Shown here piece after piece: positions 1 to 10,760 of a DNA stretch of 64,000 bases; position 1 is the first letter of the stretch, and every line of letters starts with the position of its first letter. The notes beneath the pieces were generated by a model. The model did no database searches, was not told the origin of the DNA, and was given only the letters and a program-made list of their open reading frames with translations. The translations under genes and the position numbers were made by a program. This stretch comes from Megascapheus bottae (taxonomy: Eukaryota > Chordata > Mammalia > Rodentia > Geomyidae), in the NCBI GenBank assembly GCA_024803745.1, contig JANJXV010000013.1, positions 1,984,001-2,048,000 of the forward strand, in the 5' to 3' direction.

Positions 1-304
1 TACTGTTTTCCTGAATGATTTTACTCCATCCTTTCACTTTGAGTGTATGTTCGTTTTTGTCAGCAAGATGTGTTTCTGTAGTCAGTAGATAGATGAATCT
101 TGACACATGGAATAGATACACATGGAATCACATAAGGGCCCTTCTCAGAGCACAATAAACATTCCCGAAAGTTGGAATGAAGCAGTATTGCACTGAAGAA
201 CCAGAGATCATAGAAATAAAGGAGAGTTCTGGCTCCTACATAGTATATGACCTTGGGAACATTATTTCCTCTTAAGAGGTTTTAACCCCCTCCCTCATTA
301 TCGT
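1..304. other. Unassigned DNA
   Basis: AT-rich, non-coding in appearance. No gene, RNA or confidently recognised repeat is visible. Confidence 0.5.
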
Positions 305-555
305 ATTTGTCAGAACTAGGTTTTGAATTCAGGGTCTGGGCACACTCCCTTATCTTTTTCACTCAAAGCTGGTGTTTTACCATTTTAGCCATACCTCCAT
401 TTATAGTTTCTTTTGGGGGGTATTTAATTGGAGATAAGTGTCTCATTGACTTTTTTTTGCCCAGGCTGGCTTTGACCCATTATCCTCTGATTTTTTAACT
501 GTCTGTGGAGCTAGGATTATGAGTATGAGCCACTAATTCTCATTACCTGGTCCAT
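305..555 (-). mobile_element. 7SL/Geo-type dimeric SINE, diverged
   Basis: Read on the minus strand, the right end has the B1/Alu-like 'gagccac...attatgag..tagct' region (a degenerate form of 'gcctgtaatcctagctactc'), followed by 'gactcttatctccaatta'-like sequence and a degraded Geo unit. The tail end is toward 305. It is heavily mutated, so the limits are approximate. Confidence 0.65.
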
Positions 556-1119
556 AAAATAGAAATTTTAGTATGTGAGTGAGATAGCCTAGAAGAGTCT
601 ACCTCCAATCTTATGTCCGATTATATTTTGATTCATTGAATCACTGCAAGGCAGAAAATACCTAAAATTAATTAGAATGCTTCGTATGTCCTGAATTCCT
701 TATCAAACAATTCTAAGTAACAAGTTTTAATTGCTGTGCAAACTCTGGCTCTCTGCCTGAGATAGTCATCATAATCCCAGGGCCCATTTGATGATTAGTG
801 GTGTGTGCATAGTAGAAATCATGCCAACAGCCTAAAGCACAACTTTTATTACAAAAGAAGGGGTGGGTGTCTCTTTTGTTTGATGATTTTCTGTAGGGCA
901 GAAATAGTGAGCCTGTATTGAAATAGAATTACAGTTCTCTATTGTCCTATTTTGGGTATAAACAAATTTCTCTCTAATCAATTTGCAGAAATAAACATAA
1001 AAAGCAAATAAGCAGAATTTTTAAAAGGAGTATTAAACAGGAATTGCATGTGCCATTTACTCTGGCAGAGCAGAAATACGGCTTTGTCTTTACAAACAAT
1101 GCAAACATGTCCCGTTAAG
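556..1119. other. Unassigned DNA
   Basis: AT-rich sequence with scattered stop codons in all frames. Nothing recognised. Confidence 0.5.
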
Positions 1120-1132
1120 AAAAATGCTCTTT

Positions 1133-1228
1133 TTTCCAACAGGACAGTTTGTTTGATCTCTTTTTTTCTTGTAATGTATAGAGGGGTTACAGTTATATTC
1201 TCCAGACAGTATGTGTATTACTTCTCAC
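1133..1228 (-). mobile_element. L1 3'-end fragment with target-site duplication
   Basis: The antisense L1 3' terminus ('atgtatagaggggttacagttatattc...') is flanked by a perfect 13-base direct repeat, aaaaatgctcttt, at 1120-1132 and 1229-1241. The repeat marks it as a real L1 insertion only about 95 bases long. Between the left repeat and the recognisable L1 end lie about 25 extra bases bounded by two T runs, as in a short 3' transduction. Confidence 0.7.
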
Positions 1229-1241
1229 AAAAATGCTCTTT

Positions 1242-1914
1242 ATTAGAGATAGCCCTATTAATTATGACATCAAAAACTTGTTAAACTTTTCTGCCACTGT
1301 ATTTACATCTCACAAACAATGTTCTCTGAAATTTCCATGTTAAAAGGCCTAAGGTGACCTAATTTTCCACTTTCTTTTTACTTTACAAAATACTTTTAGA
1401 AGCTAGAAATAAAAGAGTGCAGTTTCTTGGCGTCTTACAGCATTGCTAGTGGCTTGTTTCCTTGGAGTTCATTTTCTAAGGAACAAGAAGATGAGGGTGG
1501 GTATAAAAAAAGATACAAAGAAGTCTTAGGGTAGAGTTCCAATAAGCAAAGCCTGACTATAAGTCTTATGTGCAGATATTTCACTTAGAAAGTGATTCCA
1601 GGGAAGAGAACTTAAAGGGTTGGGGCTCAGAGCATTATACCTCAAGCTCTAATATCTTGTTTCACATTGGCAGGTTCTAAGTGGTAGGGTCTTTCTGACT
1701 TTCTTGCTTCCCTTTGTTTTTGAAATGCGTGTCAAGAATTTGGTTTATGCTTGCTTCAGCCGCATATATACTGAAAATGAAACAATATAGATGATGTTAG
1801 AATTGCTATTGCTCAAGGAGGACACACATTTTTGTGAAGTGTTGCCTATTTTTGCCAACCTAGAATAGTTTTCTAATCTAATGATTAGAAAAGCAGTAAG
1901 AAGAAAGAAACAAA
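1242..1914. other. Unassigned DNA
   Basis: No gene recognised. The right part (after about 1750) may be the diverged upstream portion of the adjacent L1, but I cannot align it by eye. Confidence 0.4.
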
Positions 1915-3670
1915 AAACATAAAAGAAATAAAATGGCAGGAAACACAAAGTAATTCTCTCAATAGTAATGGGATATGTCAATGGATTCAACTCTCCAATG
2001 AAAAGACGTAGAGCATTAGCCTGAATCAAAAACAAGCGCCAATCATCCAGTGTCTTTAAGGAACATACTTTCACTATAAACAATAAACACAAACACCTAC
2101 TGCAAGAAAGCAGAAGTAACCAGAATCATATCTGCAAAAAGAGACTTGGTACTAAATTTAATAAGTAGAGACAAAGAATGTCACCTCATATCCATGAAAG
2201 GAAGGATTCATGGAGAGCAAATTACACTGGCCAACAAATACATACCTATTGGTAGACAACGCAACTTTATTAAACAAACACCCCTGGATTTACAAGAGCT
2301 GACAGACCCAAACAGAATAACGATGAGAGATCAAAAAGGAGCCATTGCAACTAATGTTTAAAAAAATATGGGGCCGGAAATTTGGCCTAGTGGTAGAGTG
2401 CTTGCCTAGCATTCACGGAGACCTGGGTTCGATTCCTTGGTACCACATACATAGAAAAAATGGAACTAGTACTGTGGCTCAAGTGGCAGGACTCTAGCCT
2501 TGAGGAAGAAGCCCAAGAACAGGGCTCAGGCCCTGAGAAAGCCTCAGGACTGGAAAAAAAAGATATCCAAAAGAGTATGAGGGACTACTTTCAAAAACGA
2601 TACTCAAGTTGAAAAATCTAGAACAGATGGATAAATTTCTAGAGGCATTCAATCTGCCACAACTGAGCTGAAAGGATATAAACCTAAACAGACCAAAAGC
2701 AAGCAATCAAATTGAAGAACCAATAGTCTCCAAACAAGGAAAGTCTGGGTTCTGCTAGATTCAGAGCTGAATTTAACATGGCCTTTAGAAAAGATCCAGC
2801 ATTGCGATTCCTCACACATTTTCACAAACTAGAAAGGAAAAGATTACTAACTTGCTCTATGAAGAAGTGCAAAGTCATTCTATGAAGCCAGATTTACACT
2901 TATCACAAAATCAGGTAGGACCCAACCCAAAAAAGGAGAACTACAGATCAATATCTTTGATGAATAAAGACCCATCATATAACTACTAAATGAATTCAAT
3001 CAAACCATCATTCACAGCAATCAAGTTGGATTCATCCCAGAGGTACAAGGATGATTCAAAATATCCAAGTCAATGTACTATAGTTTTTTTTTCCTTAATG
3101 TAATTAAGGAAAAGAATCCAAAGATTCAGTGCAGAAAATAGCTTTGACAAAATGCGACATCCATTTCTGAGAAAAGCTCTGGAAAATTAGAAATAGAAGG
3201 AACATATCTCAACGTAATAAAGACTATGTAAACCTACAGCCAACATTATACTAAATGGTGGAAAACGAAACTATTTTCTCTAAAATCAAGAAGAAATGCA
3301 TGTCCACACTCTCCATTCCTTTTCAGTCTAATGCTGGAATCCTTAGCCAGAGTGATAAGAGCCAGATATACATGGTACTCAAATAGGGACATAAGTCAAA
3401 TAATCCCTGTCTGTACATGATGTGACCTTAAACCTGAAGAATTCCACAGACTCCATTCCTAAGCTTCTACAGCTTATCAATAACTTTGGCAAAGGAGTAG
3501 GATATGAACTCATCAACAAATCAATTGCTTTTCTGTATGCCGATAGAGAATTCAGGAAAACAATTCTATTTACAGTACCCCCCAAATAAATAACATACCT
3601 TAGAATCAGCCTAATATAGACAGTGAAATATCTATACAGTGAAAACTACAAATCCCTGAATAAAGAGCCA
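1915..3670 (+). mobile_element. Old L1 fragment, ORF2 region, heavily decayed
   Basis: Around 1965-2060 it keeps the endonuclease-start pattern 'atggattcaactctccaatgaaa'. At 2880-3060 it has the reverse-transcriptase upstream region (Y-E-A, then N-Y-R-(P/S)-I-S-L-M-N, then Q-x-G-F-I-P). At 3240-3360 it has 'ctaaatggtggaaaa' and 'tgtccactctctccattcc' blocks, equivalent to the LNGxKxxxF and CPLSP motifs. Many indels and stops remove any coding potential. An IDL-Geo SINE (2371-2562) interrupts it, so the L1 predates that SINE. Both ends are approximate. Confidence 0.8.
2371..2562 (+). mobile_element. IDL-Geo SINE
   Basis: The left monomer starts 'gggccggaaatttggcctag' and contains an A-box-like 'tagtggtagagtgc' and a B-box-like 'ggttcgattcc'. 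The right Geo monomer follows ('ctgtggctcaagtggcagga...ctctagccttgag') and ends in an A-rich tail. It sits inside the old L1 ORF2. Confidence 0.9.
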
Positions 3671-4628
3671 CAAGTTCAATTAGTCCAATCCCATGCTTTA
3701 AAGAGTTAGGTTTGCACACAGAGGTCTCCATTCAGGTGCCTAAACAACATCTTTTCCCTACCAAAATTTCTGTATTCCAGTCTTATGCTCTAAGTATAAT
3801 AATAATGATTGTGCTACTACTACTGCTAGAAGTAATGATGATAATTATTATTATTATAATTCCTCTTATCTACTATTTTTCCAAGAACTATCCAGATACT
3901 TTTCAAATACATTCCTACTTTCTTCGATCCTTTGCGATAACTTTATATTATCCCAATTTTATTTACAAGGTAGCATATTAAGAAAAGTTAAATAATTTCT
4001 CTGTATTTACATGACACATGTATGCATGCTACTGTTTAACACCATTTTGATATAAAAAACATATTATTCTACCACAGAATTCAATTTCCTGTTCCAGAAG
4101 GGAAGAGAAATACAGAGGTCTGATGAAGATTAAGCTAGAACGTTGCTTGTGAGATGAAGAAGGATTGAATTTAGAGATATCACCATGTCTGAGATACTAA
4201 AGCAGAGAACCAAAAACAAAGTCCAGGGTGCTTCAAAATTGACTTCTTGTTGTTATTTCTGCTTTTTACTTGCACATAATGCTGTCCTTCATCAATAGGT
4301 AGTTACCCAAGCTTTTGTTTTGTTTTTTCTAATTTGGCTATCTCAAATAATGTTTGAATTAATAAGGATGTACTGATATCTCTATTACATGATGCCTCTG
4401 ATTCATTCTACCATGTCCGAAAGTAATATAACAGCATCACATTGCAGATTGCAGGTCTACTTTCACAATGTTGACAACTCCATGACTTCCAGAGTAACTG
4501 GAGAAACTCATCTTCCCACCAACAATGCATCAGGGTTCATTTTTGCCTTTATCCCCCAACCTTTCCAAAATTCATGGTTGTTTTTTATGATTATTGTTAT
4601 TCTGACTGTAGCATGCCATTTCTTTTTT
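3671..4628. other. Unassigned AT-rich DNA
   Basis: Contains an imperfect ATA/ATT-rich low-complexity stretch near 3798-3862. No gene or RNA recognised. Confidence 0.45.
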
Positions 4629-4735
4629 CTTTTTGAATAGATTTTTTATTGTAATTAGTAGAAGGGTTACATTATATTTGCCAGACAGAAGATGCATTAC
4701 TTCACAAACATTGTAACATTTCATTTCTTATATGA
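4629..4735 (-). mobile_element. L1 3'-end fragment
   Basis: Begins with the T-rich end and 'tttttattgtaattagtaga', then 'agggttacattatatttgcc' and 'gatgcattacttcacaaaca'. This is the antisense 3' terminus of the L1 subfamily whose sense end reads 'attaattacaataaaa'. The rest of the element is absent. Confidence 0.75.
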
Positions 4736-5515
4736 TGAATTTAGATTAAAAAAATAAAAGATAGGCATAAAAGTAGATGGAGCGAGGAAGGACTATTAGG
4801 GTAGTAAAAGGAAATAATGAGAGGAATATGATCAAACTGCATTATGTTCCTGTATGAAAATATCACACTGGAGCTCATTATTTGTATAATTAATATACAC
4901 TAGTAATATTTTAAGAAAATAATAAAAGTCAAGTCTTCCCTTCATGTCGACGAGATTTATTGTACGTTCCTGCTGGTGAAGTTTCAGATCACTAAAGCCC
5001 ATGTTTAAACAAATCACAGAAATTCCTAAGATGAAAATTCCAAGGTTCTGAAAGTTACTAAGGAGGCCTACTCTGTGCCAGAAGAAAGGCTACATAAGCA
5101 CATAAGCAATGTATTATTTCATTGGGAAGAGGGAAGTCTCAGTTCCCAAATGAGTTGGATACACTCTTGCCTCTTTTTCCACCTCCCTATGCTATTCAGG
5201 AAAGGCAAGATCCATGGGAAATAGAGAAGAGACATAGAAGCCTGCGTAAAGTGACTCACTGACTTTTAAGATCATTACTGAGGTGGAAATTGAACTTCCC
5301 CATAGATACCCAGAAAGCTGCAAACAAGTATCCAAGAGAACATTACCCCATCAACCATGCAATTATAAAAACCATTCTCTGGCATTTCTCTCATTGCCTA
5401 TAGTCCAGTACTTTCTTTTCATGTGGATAATTTTTTAGCACTCACAAAAAATAGCACATAAACATGTGCAGTGAATTTAATCAAACCTTTTTATTTGACA
5501 AAAAAAAGGAAAATT
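4736..5515. other. Unassigned DNA
   Basis: No gene, RNA or confident repeat seen. Confidence 0.45.
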
Positions 5516-5531
5516 AAAAATGCTACATGTC

Positions 5532-5721
5532 GGGGCCGGGAGTTTGGCCTAGTGGTTAAAGTGCTTGCCTAGCATGCATGAAGACCCGGGTTCGATTCCT
5601 CGGTACCACATGTAGAAAAAAGCCAGAAGTGGTGCTGAGGCTCAAGTGGTAGAGCTCTAGCCTTGAGAAAATCCAAGGACAGTGCTCAGGCCCTGAGCTC
5701 AAGCCCAGGACTGGCAAAAAA
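5532..5721 (+). mobile_element. IDL-Geo SINE with perfect target-site duplication
   Basis: A complete dimer: tRNA-like left half with 'ggttcgattcctcggtacca', Geo right half, and an A tail. It is flanked by a perfect 16-base repeat, aaaaatgctacatgtc, at 5516-5531 and 5722-5737. The intact repeat and good consensus match suggest a comparatively recent insertion. Confidence 0.95.
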
Positions 5722-5737
5722 AAAAATGCTACATGTC

Positions 5738-5993
5738 TTGTTACATGTTTAGAGAAGTAAAGGGAATAAAGTTTGCTTACTCAATTATATGCTTTGCAGA
5801 AGTCTGTTCAACTAATCAAAAAGCACCTTACAAAGAAAGTATAGGTTTTCCCATTTTACAGGCATTACAAACTAAGTCCTAGACAGCCAAGAAACCTTTT
5901 GAAAGCCTCCAAGTTGGTAGAATATCCAGAATCCAAAGGCCTTTTACTGTATCTTTTTAACTATTTTAATTTTTCTCTCTTGCTTTTCTTTCA
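5738..5993. other. Unassigned DNA
   Basis: AT-rich. Nothing recognised. Confidence 0.4.
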
Positions 5994-6043
<50 letters not shown>

Positions 6044-6068
6044 GAGACCGAAAGAGAGAAAGAGAGAG
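5994..6068. repeat. Compound microsatellite (TC)n-(CA)n-(GA)n
   Basis: A TC tract (about 5994-6028), a CA tract (6029-6042) and a GA tract (6043-6068) lie in tandem. The TC and GA arms are complementary to each other, so the locus is an imperfect inverted repeat with a CA loop. Open frames on both strands here are low-complexity artefacts. Confidence 0.95.
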
Positions 6069-8247
6069 TTTCATTGGGTCCTGGGCAGTCTCTTTTACAG
6101 ATATATTTGTTTTTAGATAAATAGTTGATTTCTTTCAATTCTATAGAAAACAAGAGCAATTAAAAAATTTCATTATTGAAAGTAAAATAATGAGAATTCC
6201 CAAGGAGAGTTTAAGAGTTCTAATTAAGGGTGGAAATTTGATCTTCCCAACTGGAAAGGTTAACTATAGTCAAGTGTGTGAAGTCATTTGACTACTGTGA
6301 ATATTGCTAATGCAATAAGTATCACGAACATAACTAGAATGGATGAGAACATAGTCTCCATTAATTTAAGTCCTTATCCTTTCTTGTGTAACTTGAGAAT
6401 AATAATGTTGTTGTTGCTCTTATTAAATTATGTCATACCTTAAATGAAGGCAAATATGTTCTTATTGTTAAGTACACACAAGTTAAACATATTTTGGTAT
6501 ATCCCTTTCTGTAAAGAACAGTCTTATTTCTAGCACAAAAATGGATACAAACGGTTCATTGAAATAATTTTCTCCTGATGACAAATGAATAAATGGGAAA
6601 CATGGTTGTTTGTTTTTAAAGTGATATCATATTGCAACCTTCCCTGGATTCTCTCTTAGCAATAGCTTTGTCTGATCTAATTGGAATTAAATTAGAAGCT
6701 GCTTCTCATCTCTCCACATCTGTCTGCTATATTCCCTTGCTATAAATGCTCCTTGTTATTTTAACGGACTCATTTTTATTTTGCATGTACTAGGTATTAC
6801 TTTCTCCAGGCAAGCTCCTCTAACCACTCTACTCCAAGTTGGACCAATCACAGTTCTGAAATGGCAAGTAATAGCAAATTTCAACTTCCTTTTACCATAT
6901 GTTTAAACATATAACTGAATAAGCAATTCAGTGAATATTTCTTCAGGAGTTGCTTTCTATATTCTATTTCTTAAAAGATCTAGCCTTTCTTTCTATGCCA
7001 ATAAACAAAATCTTAATTCACGATACAATTCTCTTTTATTTTTTTTTATCAAAACAGTACAAGAAAAATGCAGTCATTTCTTTAAATTAGAGTTGACACA
7101 GATTCCCAAACAACTTTTAAGGATTCAAAATGTTCAGAGATGTCCTTCTCAGGAGACCTCTAAAACTGTGATTATGTGCAATGAGAATGGTATTTATTTG
7201 TGGTATCCATCACCTAGAAATAATCCATAACTCTACACATTCTAATTGTTGCCATTTTCTCTGATATATTTCCCTTAATTGATTCTAGAATGGGAAAGAC
7301 AGATCCAATTAAGGACAATACTGTTGTCACCAAGAAAAAGCAAAGCAAATTATAATTGAAGGGTTGTTAAAGCGCTATTCAATATCCTCTGTTCAGAGTG
7401 GTTCAGATGTGAGTAAGCAGAAGTTCCACAAGGGGGGTATGGATAACGTCCATGTCACAGGCCAGGCTGCTGGAAACTGAACTTGACAATGCCACAGTTC
7501 TCAAGGACTGAAGGTGGAGTGTGCTCTTCATACACATTGGGGCTTTCTCACTATTGGCTTAGTCTTCATTGTTATCTCATTTCAACTCCTTAAATACTAA
7601 CTTTCCCCATCTTCCTTCCATATTTCTATAAAGCTAAATTAACATGATGAATACACAGATGCTATAACTGCACTGAGAAAATGATCTCATCATCAATTGA
7701 TGGTGATTCTCTATCCTCCATCCTCTTCTCCAACTTTACATAAGTGTGTGTGTGTGTGAGTGCTCATGTGCTTGCAAGTGCATGTACATTCACATTCACT
7801 TATTATATAAGTCTGATTTTGCCAGTCTCATCAAGTGCTAACTGTCTCACAGAAACGGCCATCTCTAGTTGGCCAGTGAATGAGGATTTTGTGACTCTGG
7901 CCAAGAGTCACAAAAGAGATGTAGTTGTTAAATCAAAGATTGAATTCCTAAAGCGCTCACTATTGAGAATGGCCTATCACTCTCATATGTGGTTTTGAAA
8001 GTGTATTAGTCTGTATCTAACACTTGAGATGAGCTCATCTGTAAAGTGGTCTTTAGCTCAGAGCTTTGGCTCAGGTCTGTATTGAACAAGGGCCATTTCA
8101 GATGCATCATACTATGTGGACAGCCTTAGTGAGGTCCAGTGATCAACCACATTATCAGGAAGTAGAAGATGGTGTGGGCGAGGCTTGTCCATCTCATGTG
8201 TATGTGCACATATCATATGCTTGTTTGTGTGCATTCATTTGTTCATT
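6069..8247. other. Unassigned DNA
   Basis: About 2.2 kb without a recognised gene. A short TG run lies at 7744-7758. Open frames in it are short and have no family resemblance I can name. Confidence 0.45.
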
Positions 8248-8355
8248 TCTTTTGAGACAGGGTCTCTCTCTACAATAACCCAAGCTGGCCTGGAACTCAC
8301 CATCCTTTCTCAGGTGCTCCAGAGTTGAGTTGGGGTTACAGGTATTCCTAACACA
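8248..8355 (-). mobile_element. B1-type (7SL-derived) SINE monomer
   Basis: On the plus strand it reads 'ttttgagacagggtctctct', then 'aagctggcctggaactcacc', then 'ggttacaggt', the classic antisense layout of rodent B1. It is a monomer with no Geo half attached and looks old. Confidence 0.85.
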
Positions 8356-8659
8356 TGCAGCTAAGCTTGTTCATTTTGTAACAACCCTATCAACAGATCT
8401 ATTTTAATCTTATCTGAGGACAGGACCTCCAGGGCCACCTGTTGAAGATCCCACAATAATCTTGGAAACTAAGCCTCCAATATACTTTTTGACACCTGGT
8501 ATGGGTGTCAAATCATATCATTAAAGGTTGAATAAATGATCAAGACCTAACTTCTTATATAGGCAACCTCTTACATAGGTTTATATATCTCCTCCTACGA
8601 GACTAATGAAATCAGATCAATTAAGGTCTCTATTCAGACCTGTTATAAAATGCCCATGT

Positions 8660-9246
8660 GGGGGAGGGATTGGAGGCTAGCACCGTTGCTCTTCCGCCTC
8701 TCAGCCTTGGCTTGGAGCGAGACAGAGTCACCCCTTCTGTATCATTCTTCGAGAAAAAAAAGCTCTTCAGAAGGAGAAAAGCCTAACTCTGTCAAAGAAT
8801 CCATGAGGAAACCAAAGTTACCAGTTGGCCGTTTTGATGCACCAGAAGATTCCATCTTAGAGAAAGAACAACTGAAAAAATTTCCAGGTGATATTAATCC
8901 AGTTACCAAAAAAAAAGGTGGACCCAGAGGCCCAGAACCTACCCGATATGGAGATTGGGAACGAAAAGGATGCTGTATTGATTTTTAAGTCAAATATTCT
9001 TTAACTTCATTTTCATTTATTTACATTTGAATTATTTCCAGTTATTTTCTTTTTCTGTGTATAAGTCATCTAATTTTTATCATGTGTTTAAATGTATATA
9101 GAATGGATTTGGAAGAAAATATGCTGCTATAACTAAGAATGGGAAATACTTTTATGTTAGCAAGTTAACTAATAACAAATGTACTGGGGTTTATAAAATA
9201 TCATTAGAGCTATAAAGCTTCATCATTTTTCAGTTTGATCAGTTGC
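8660..9246 (+). pseudogene. SDHAF4: SDHAF4 processed retrocopy with open reading frame
   Basis: SDHAF4 is a small mitochondrial matrix protein that assists flavinated SDHA during assembly of succinate dehydrogenase (complex II). An open frame at 8650-8988 encodes 112 residues, close to the roughly 108 of human SDHAF4. Its C-terminal half carries the family signature: KPKLPVGRFDAPEDS, then NPVTKKKGGPRGPEPTRYG, then DWERKG and the final CIDF. The second-last block has KGCC where I recall KGRC in human. The whole coding sequence is uninterrupted, whereas I recall the parent gene as having several exons, so this is a retrocopy. A 17-base near-perfect repeat (one mismatch) at 8643-8659 and 9247-9263 brackets the copy. 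No A tail precedes the right repeat, which is unusual. The first two in-frame ATGs (8650, 8656) fall inside the left repeat. Whether it is expressed is unknown. Confidence 0.88.
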
Positions 9247-9280
9247 TTATAAAATGCACATGTAAAGAAAATAATTTTGT

Positions 9281-9470
9281 GCTGGGAGTGTGGCCTAGCA
9301 GTAGAGTACTTGCCTAGTATGCATGAAGCCCTAGGTTCAACTCCATAGTACCACATACACAGAAAAAGCTAGAAGTGGCACTGTGGCTCAAGTGGTAGAG
9401 CTCTACCCTTAAGAAAGCTCTAAGAGAGTACCCAGGCCCCAAGTTCAAGCCCCAGGTCTGGCAAAAAAAG
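9281..9470 (+). mobile_element. IDL-Geo SINE, diverged
   Basis: The left half 'gctgggagtgtggcctagca' and the right half 'ctgtggctcaagtggtagag' are followed by an A-rich tail. It lies just downstream of the right repeat of the SDHAF4 retrocopy. Confidence 0.9.
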
Positions 9471-9571
9471 AAGAAAGGAAAAAAGAATAAATAAACAAAT
9501 ACAATTAAAATACTTGCATTAAAAGTTCTGCATACAATAATAAAAGTTACTAGTTAAAAATAGTGAACTGA

Positions 9572-9781
9572 GCACAAAATGACCTGAGACTCTTATCTCC
9601 AATTAACCTCTAGAAAAGGGGAAGTGGGACTTGGCTCAAGGGTAGGGCAGTAAGCCTTGAGCTGATTAGCTCAGGGACAATGCCCAGGCCCTGGGGTAGG
9701 GTGGTAGCCTTGAGCTGAAGAGCTCAGGGAGAGGGCCCAGGCTGAGTTCAAGACCCATGACCCACCCCCCCACCAAAAAAA
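9572..9781 (+). mobile_element. 7SL/Geo SINE, 5'-truncated, with internal duplication
   Basis: It begins inside the 7SL-derived half ('cctgagactcttatctccaa') and runs through the Geo half. The repeat agtgaactga flanks it at 9562-9571 and 9782-9791. A block of about 50 bases of the Geo half occurs twice in tandem (9641-9692 and 9695-9742). Confidence 0.85.
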
Positions 9782-9907
9782 AGTGAACTGAATTGAAATG
9801 TTTATTAGTTTGTAAAACATAAGATTCAAGTGTAAAGCAAATGTGATAAAAGGAGATAATGAAATGCATCAATTTAGTTTATTTTGATGATTAAAGAGCT
9901 ATTGTCC

Positions 9908-10020
9908 ATGAGACTCTTACCTCCAATTAACCACCCAAAAGACAGAAGTAGAGCTGTGGTTCAAGTGGTAGAACACCAGCCCTGAGCAAAAATGCTAAAG
10001 GACAGCACCCAAGCCCCAGC
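9908..10020 (+). mobile_element. 7SL/Geo SINE, partial
   Basis: Starts at 'gagactcttacctccaatta', continues with 'gctgtggttcaagtggtaga', and runs directly into the CA/CAGA microsatellite at its 3' end. Confidence 0.8.
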
Positions 10021-10094
10021 ACACAGACAGACAGACAGACACAGACACAGACAAACACACACACACGCACGCACGCACGCACGCACGCACACAG
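10021..10094. repeat. (CAGA)n/(CA)n/(CGCA)n microsatellite
   Basis: CAGA units give way to CA and then to CGCA units. It lies at the 3' tail of the preceding SINE. The CGCA/CA part is alternating purine-pyrimidine and so could adopt Z-DNA. Confidence 0.95.
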
Positions 10095-10204
10095 AGCTAC
10101 TCTAGGGCTTTTTGATAACTGGGTTGAGAAAAGTCCAAATCTGAAATGAAGGGTAAGAACCGCTGGGTTCTGCTTGCATTTTTTTGTCTTTCTTTTCTCT
10201 CCAG

Positions 10205-10420
10205 TTGTTTTTGGTGGTTATGGGTTGTGGGTGTTTTTGATCAAGGGTATTGCTATACCATTTTGAGCCACAGTTGCCCTCCCAGTTTTTTGGTTAATTG
10301 GAGATTAGAGTCTCCTGGACTTTCCTGCCTGGACTTGATTTGAACCACAATCCTTAGCTCTTTGCCTCCTGAGTAGTTAGGATTACAGGCATGAGCCACT
10401 AGCACCCTGCATAAGACATC
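10205..10420 (-). mobile_element. 7SL/Geo SINE
   Basis: The right end reads 'cctcctgagtagttaggatt', then 'acaggcatgagccactagca', the antisense 7SL-type start. The middle has 'taattggagattagagtctc'. The Geo half is degraded toward 10205. Confidence 0.85.
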
Positions 10421-10435
10421 TTTTATTTCATAAAT

Positions 10436-10760
10436 TGAACTTACTACCAGCCCTAAAGCTAAACTTTTGAATGATGTAGTAAGAAAAAGTTTACAGGTTC
10501 TATAGAAGGCAGAAAGGAATGGGCGTGAGATTAATGAAAAGTTCATTGTTTCTGGAGAGGACTAAGGGGATATGTTTTAAAATGAATAAACATTTAAAAG
10601 TATCTCTCTAGAAAAAAAATGCCCATGTGAACTCAAGTAATTCATTTCTCTAGGCCTCCATTTCCTAAGCTGTGACCTAGACATCCGACCTATAAAACAG
10701 AGAGAACTAGGCATGGTAAGTGGAAAGTACCTTCCATAGTATGTGCTACAGTGGAGATTA
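10436..10760. other. Unassigned DNA
   Basis: Nothing recognised. Confidence 0.4.

Noticed and set aside
5899..6159. Ser-Leu / Arg-Glu repeat proteins on opposite strands
   Set aside because: Translation of the TC-CA-GA microsatellite.
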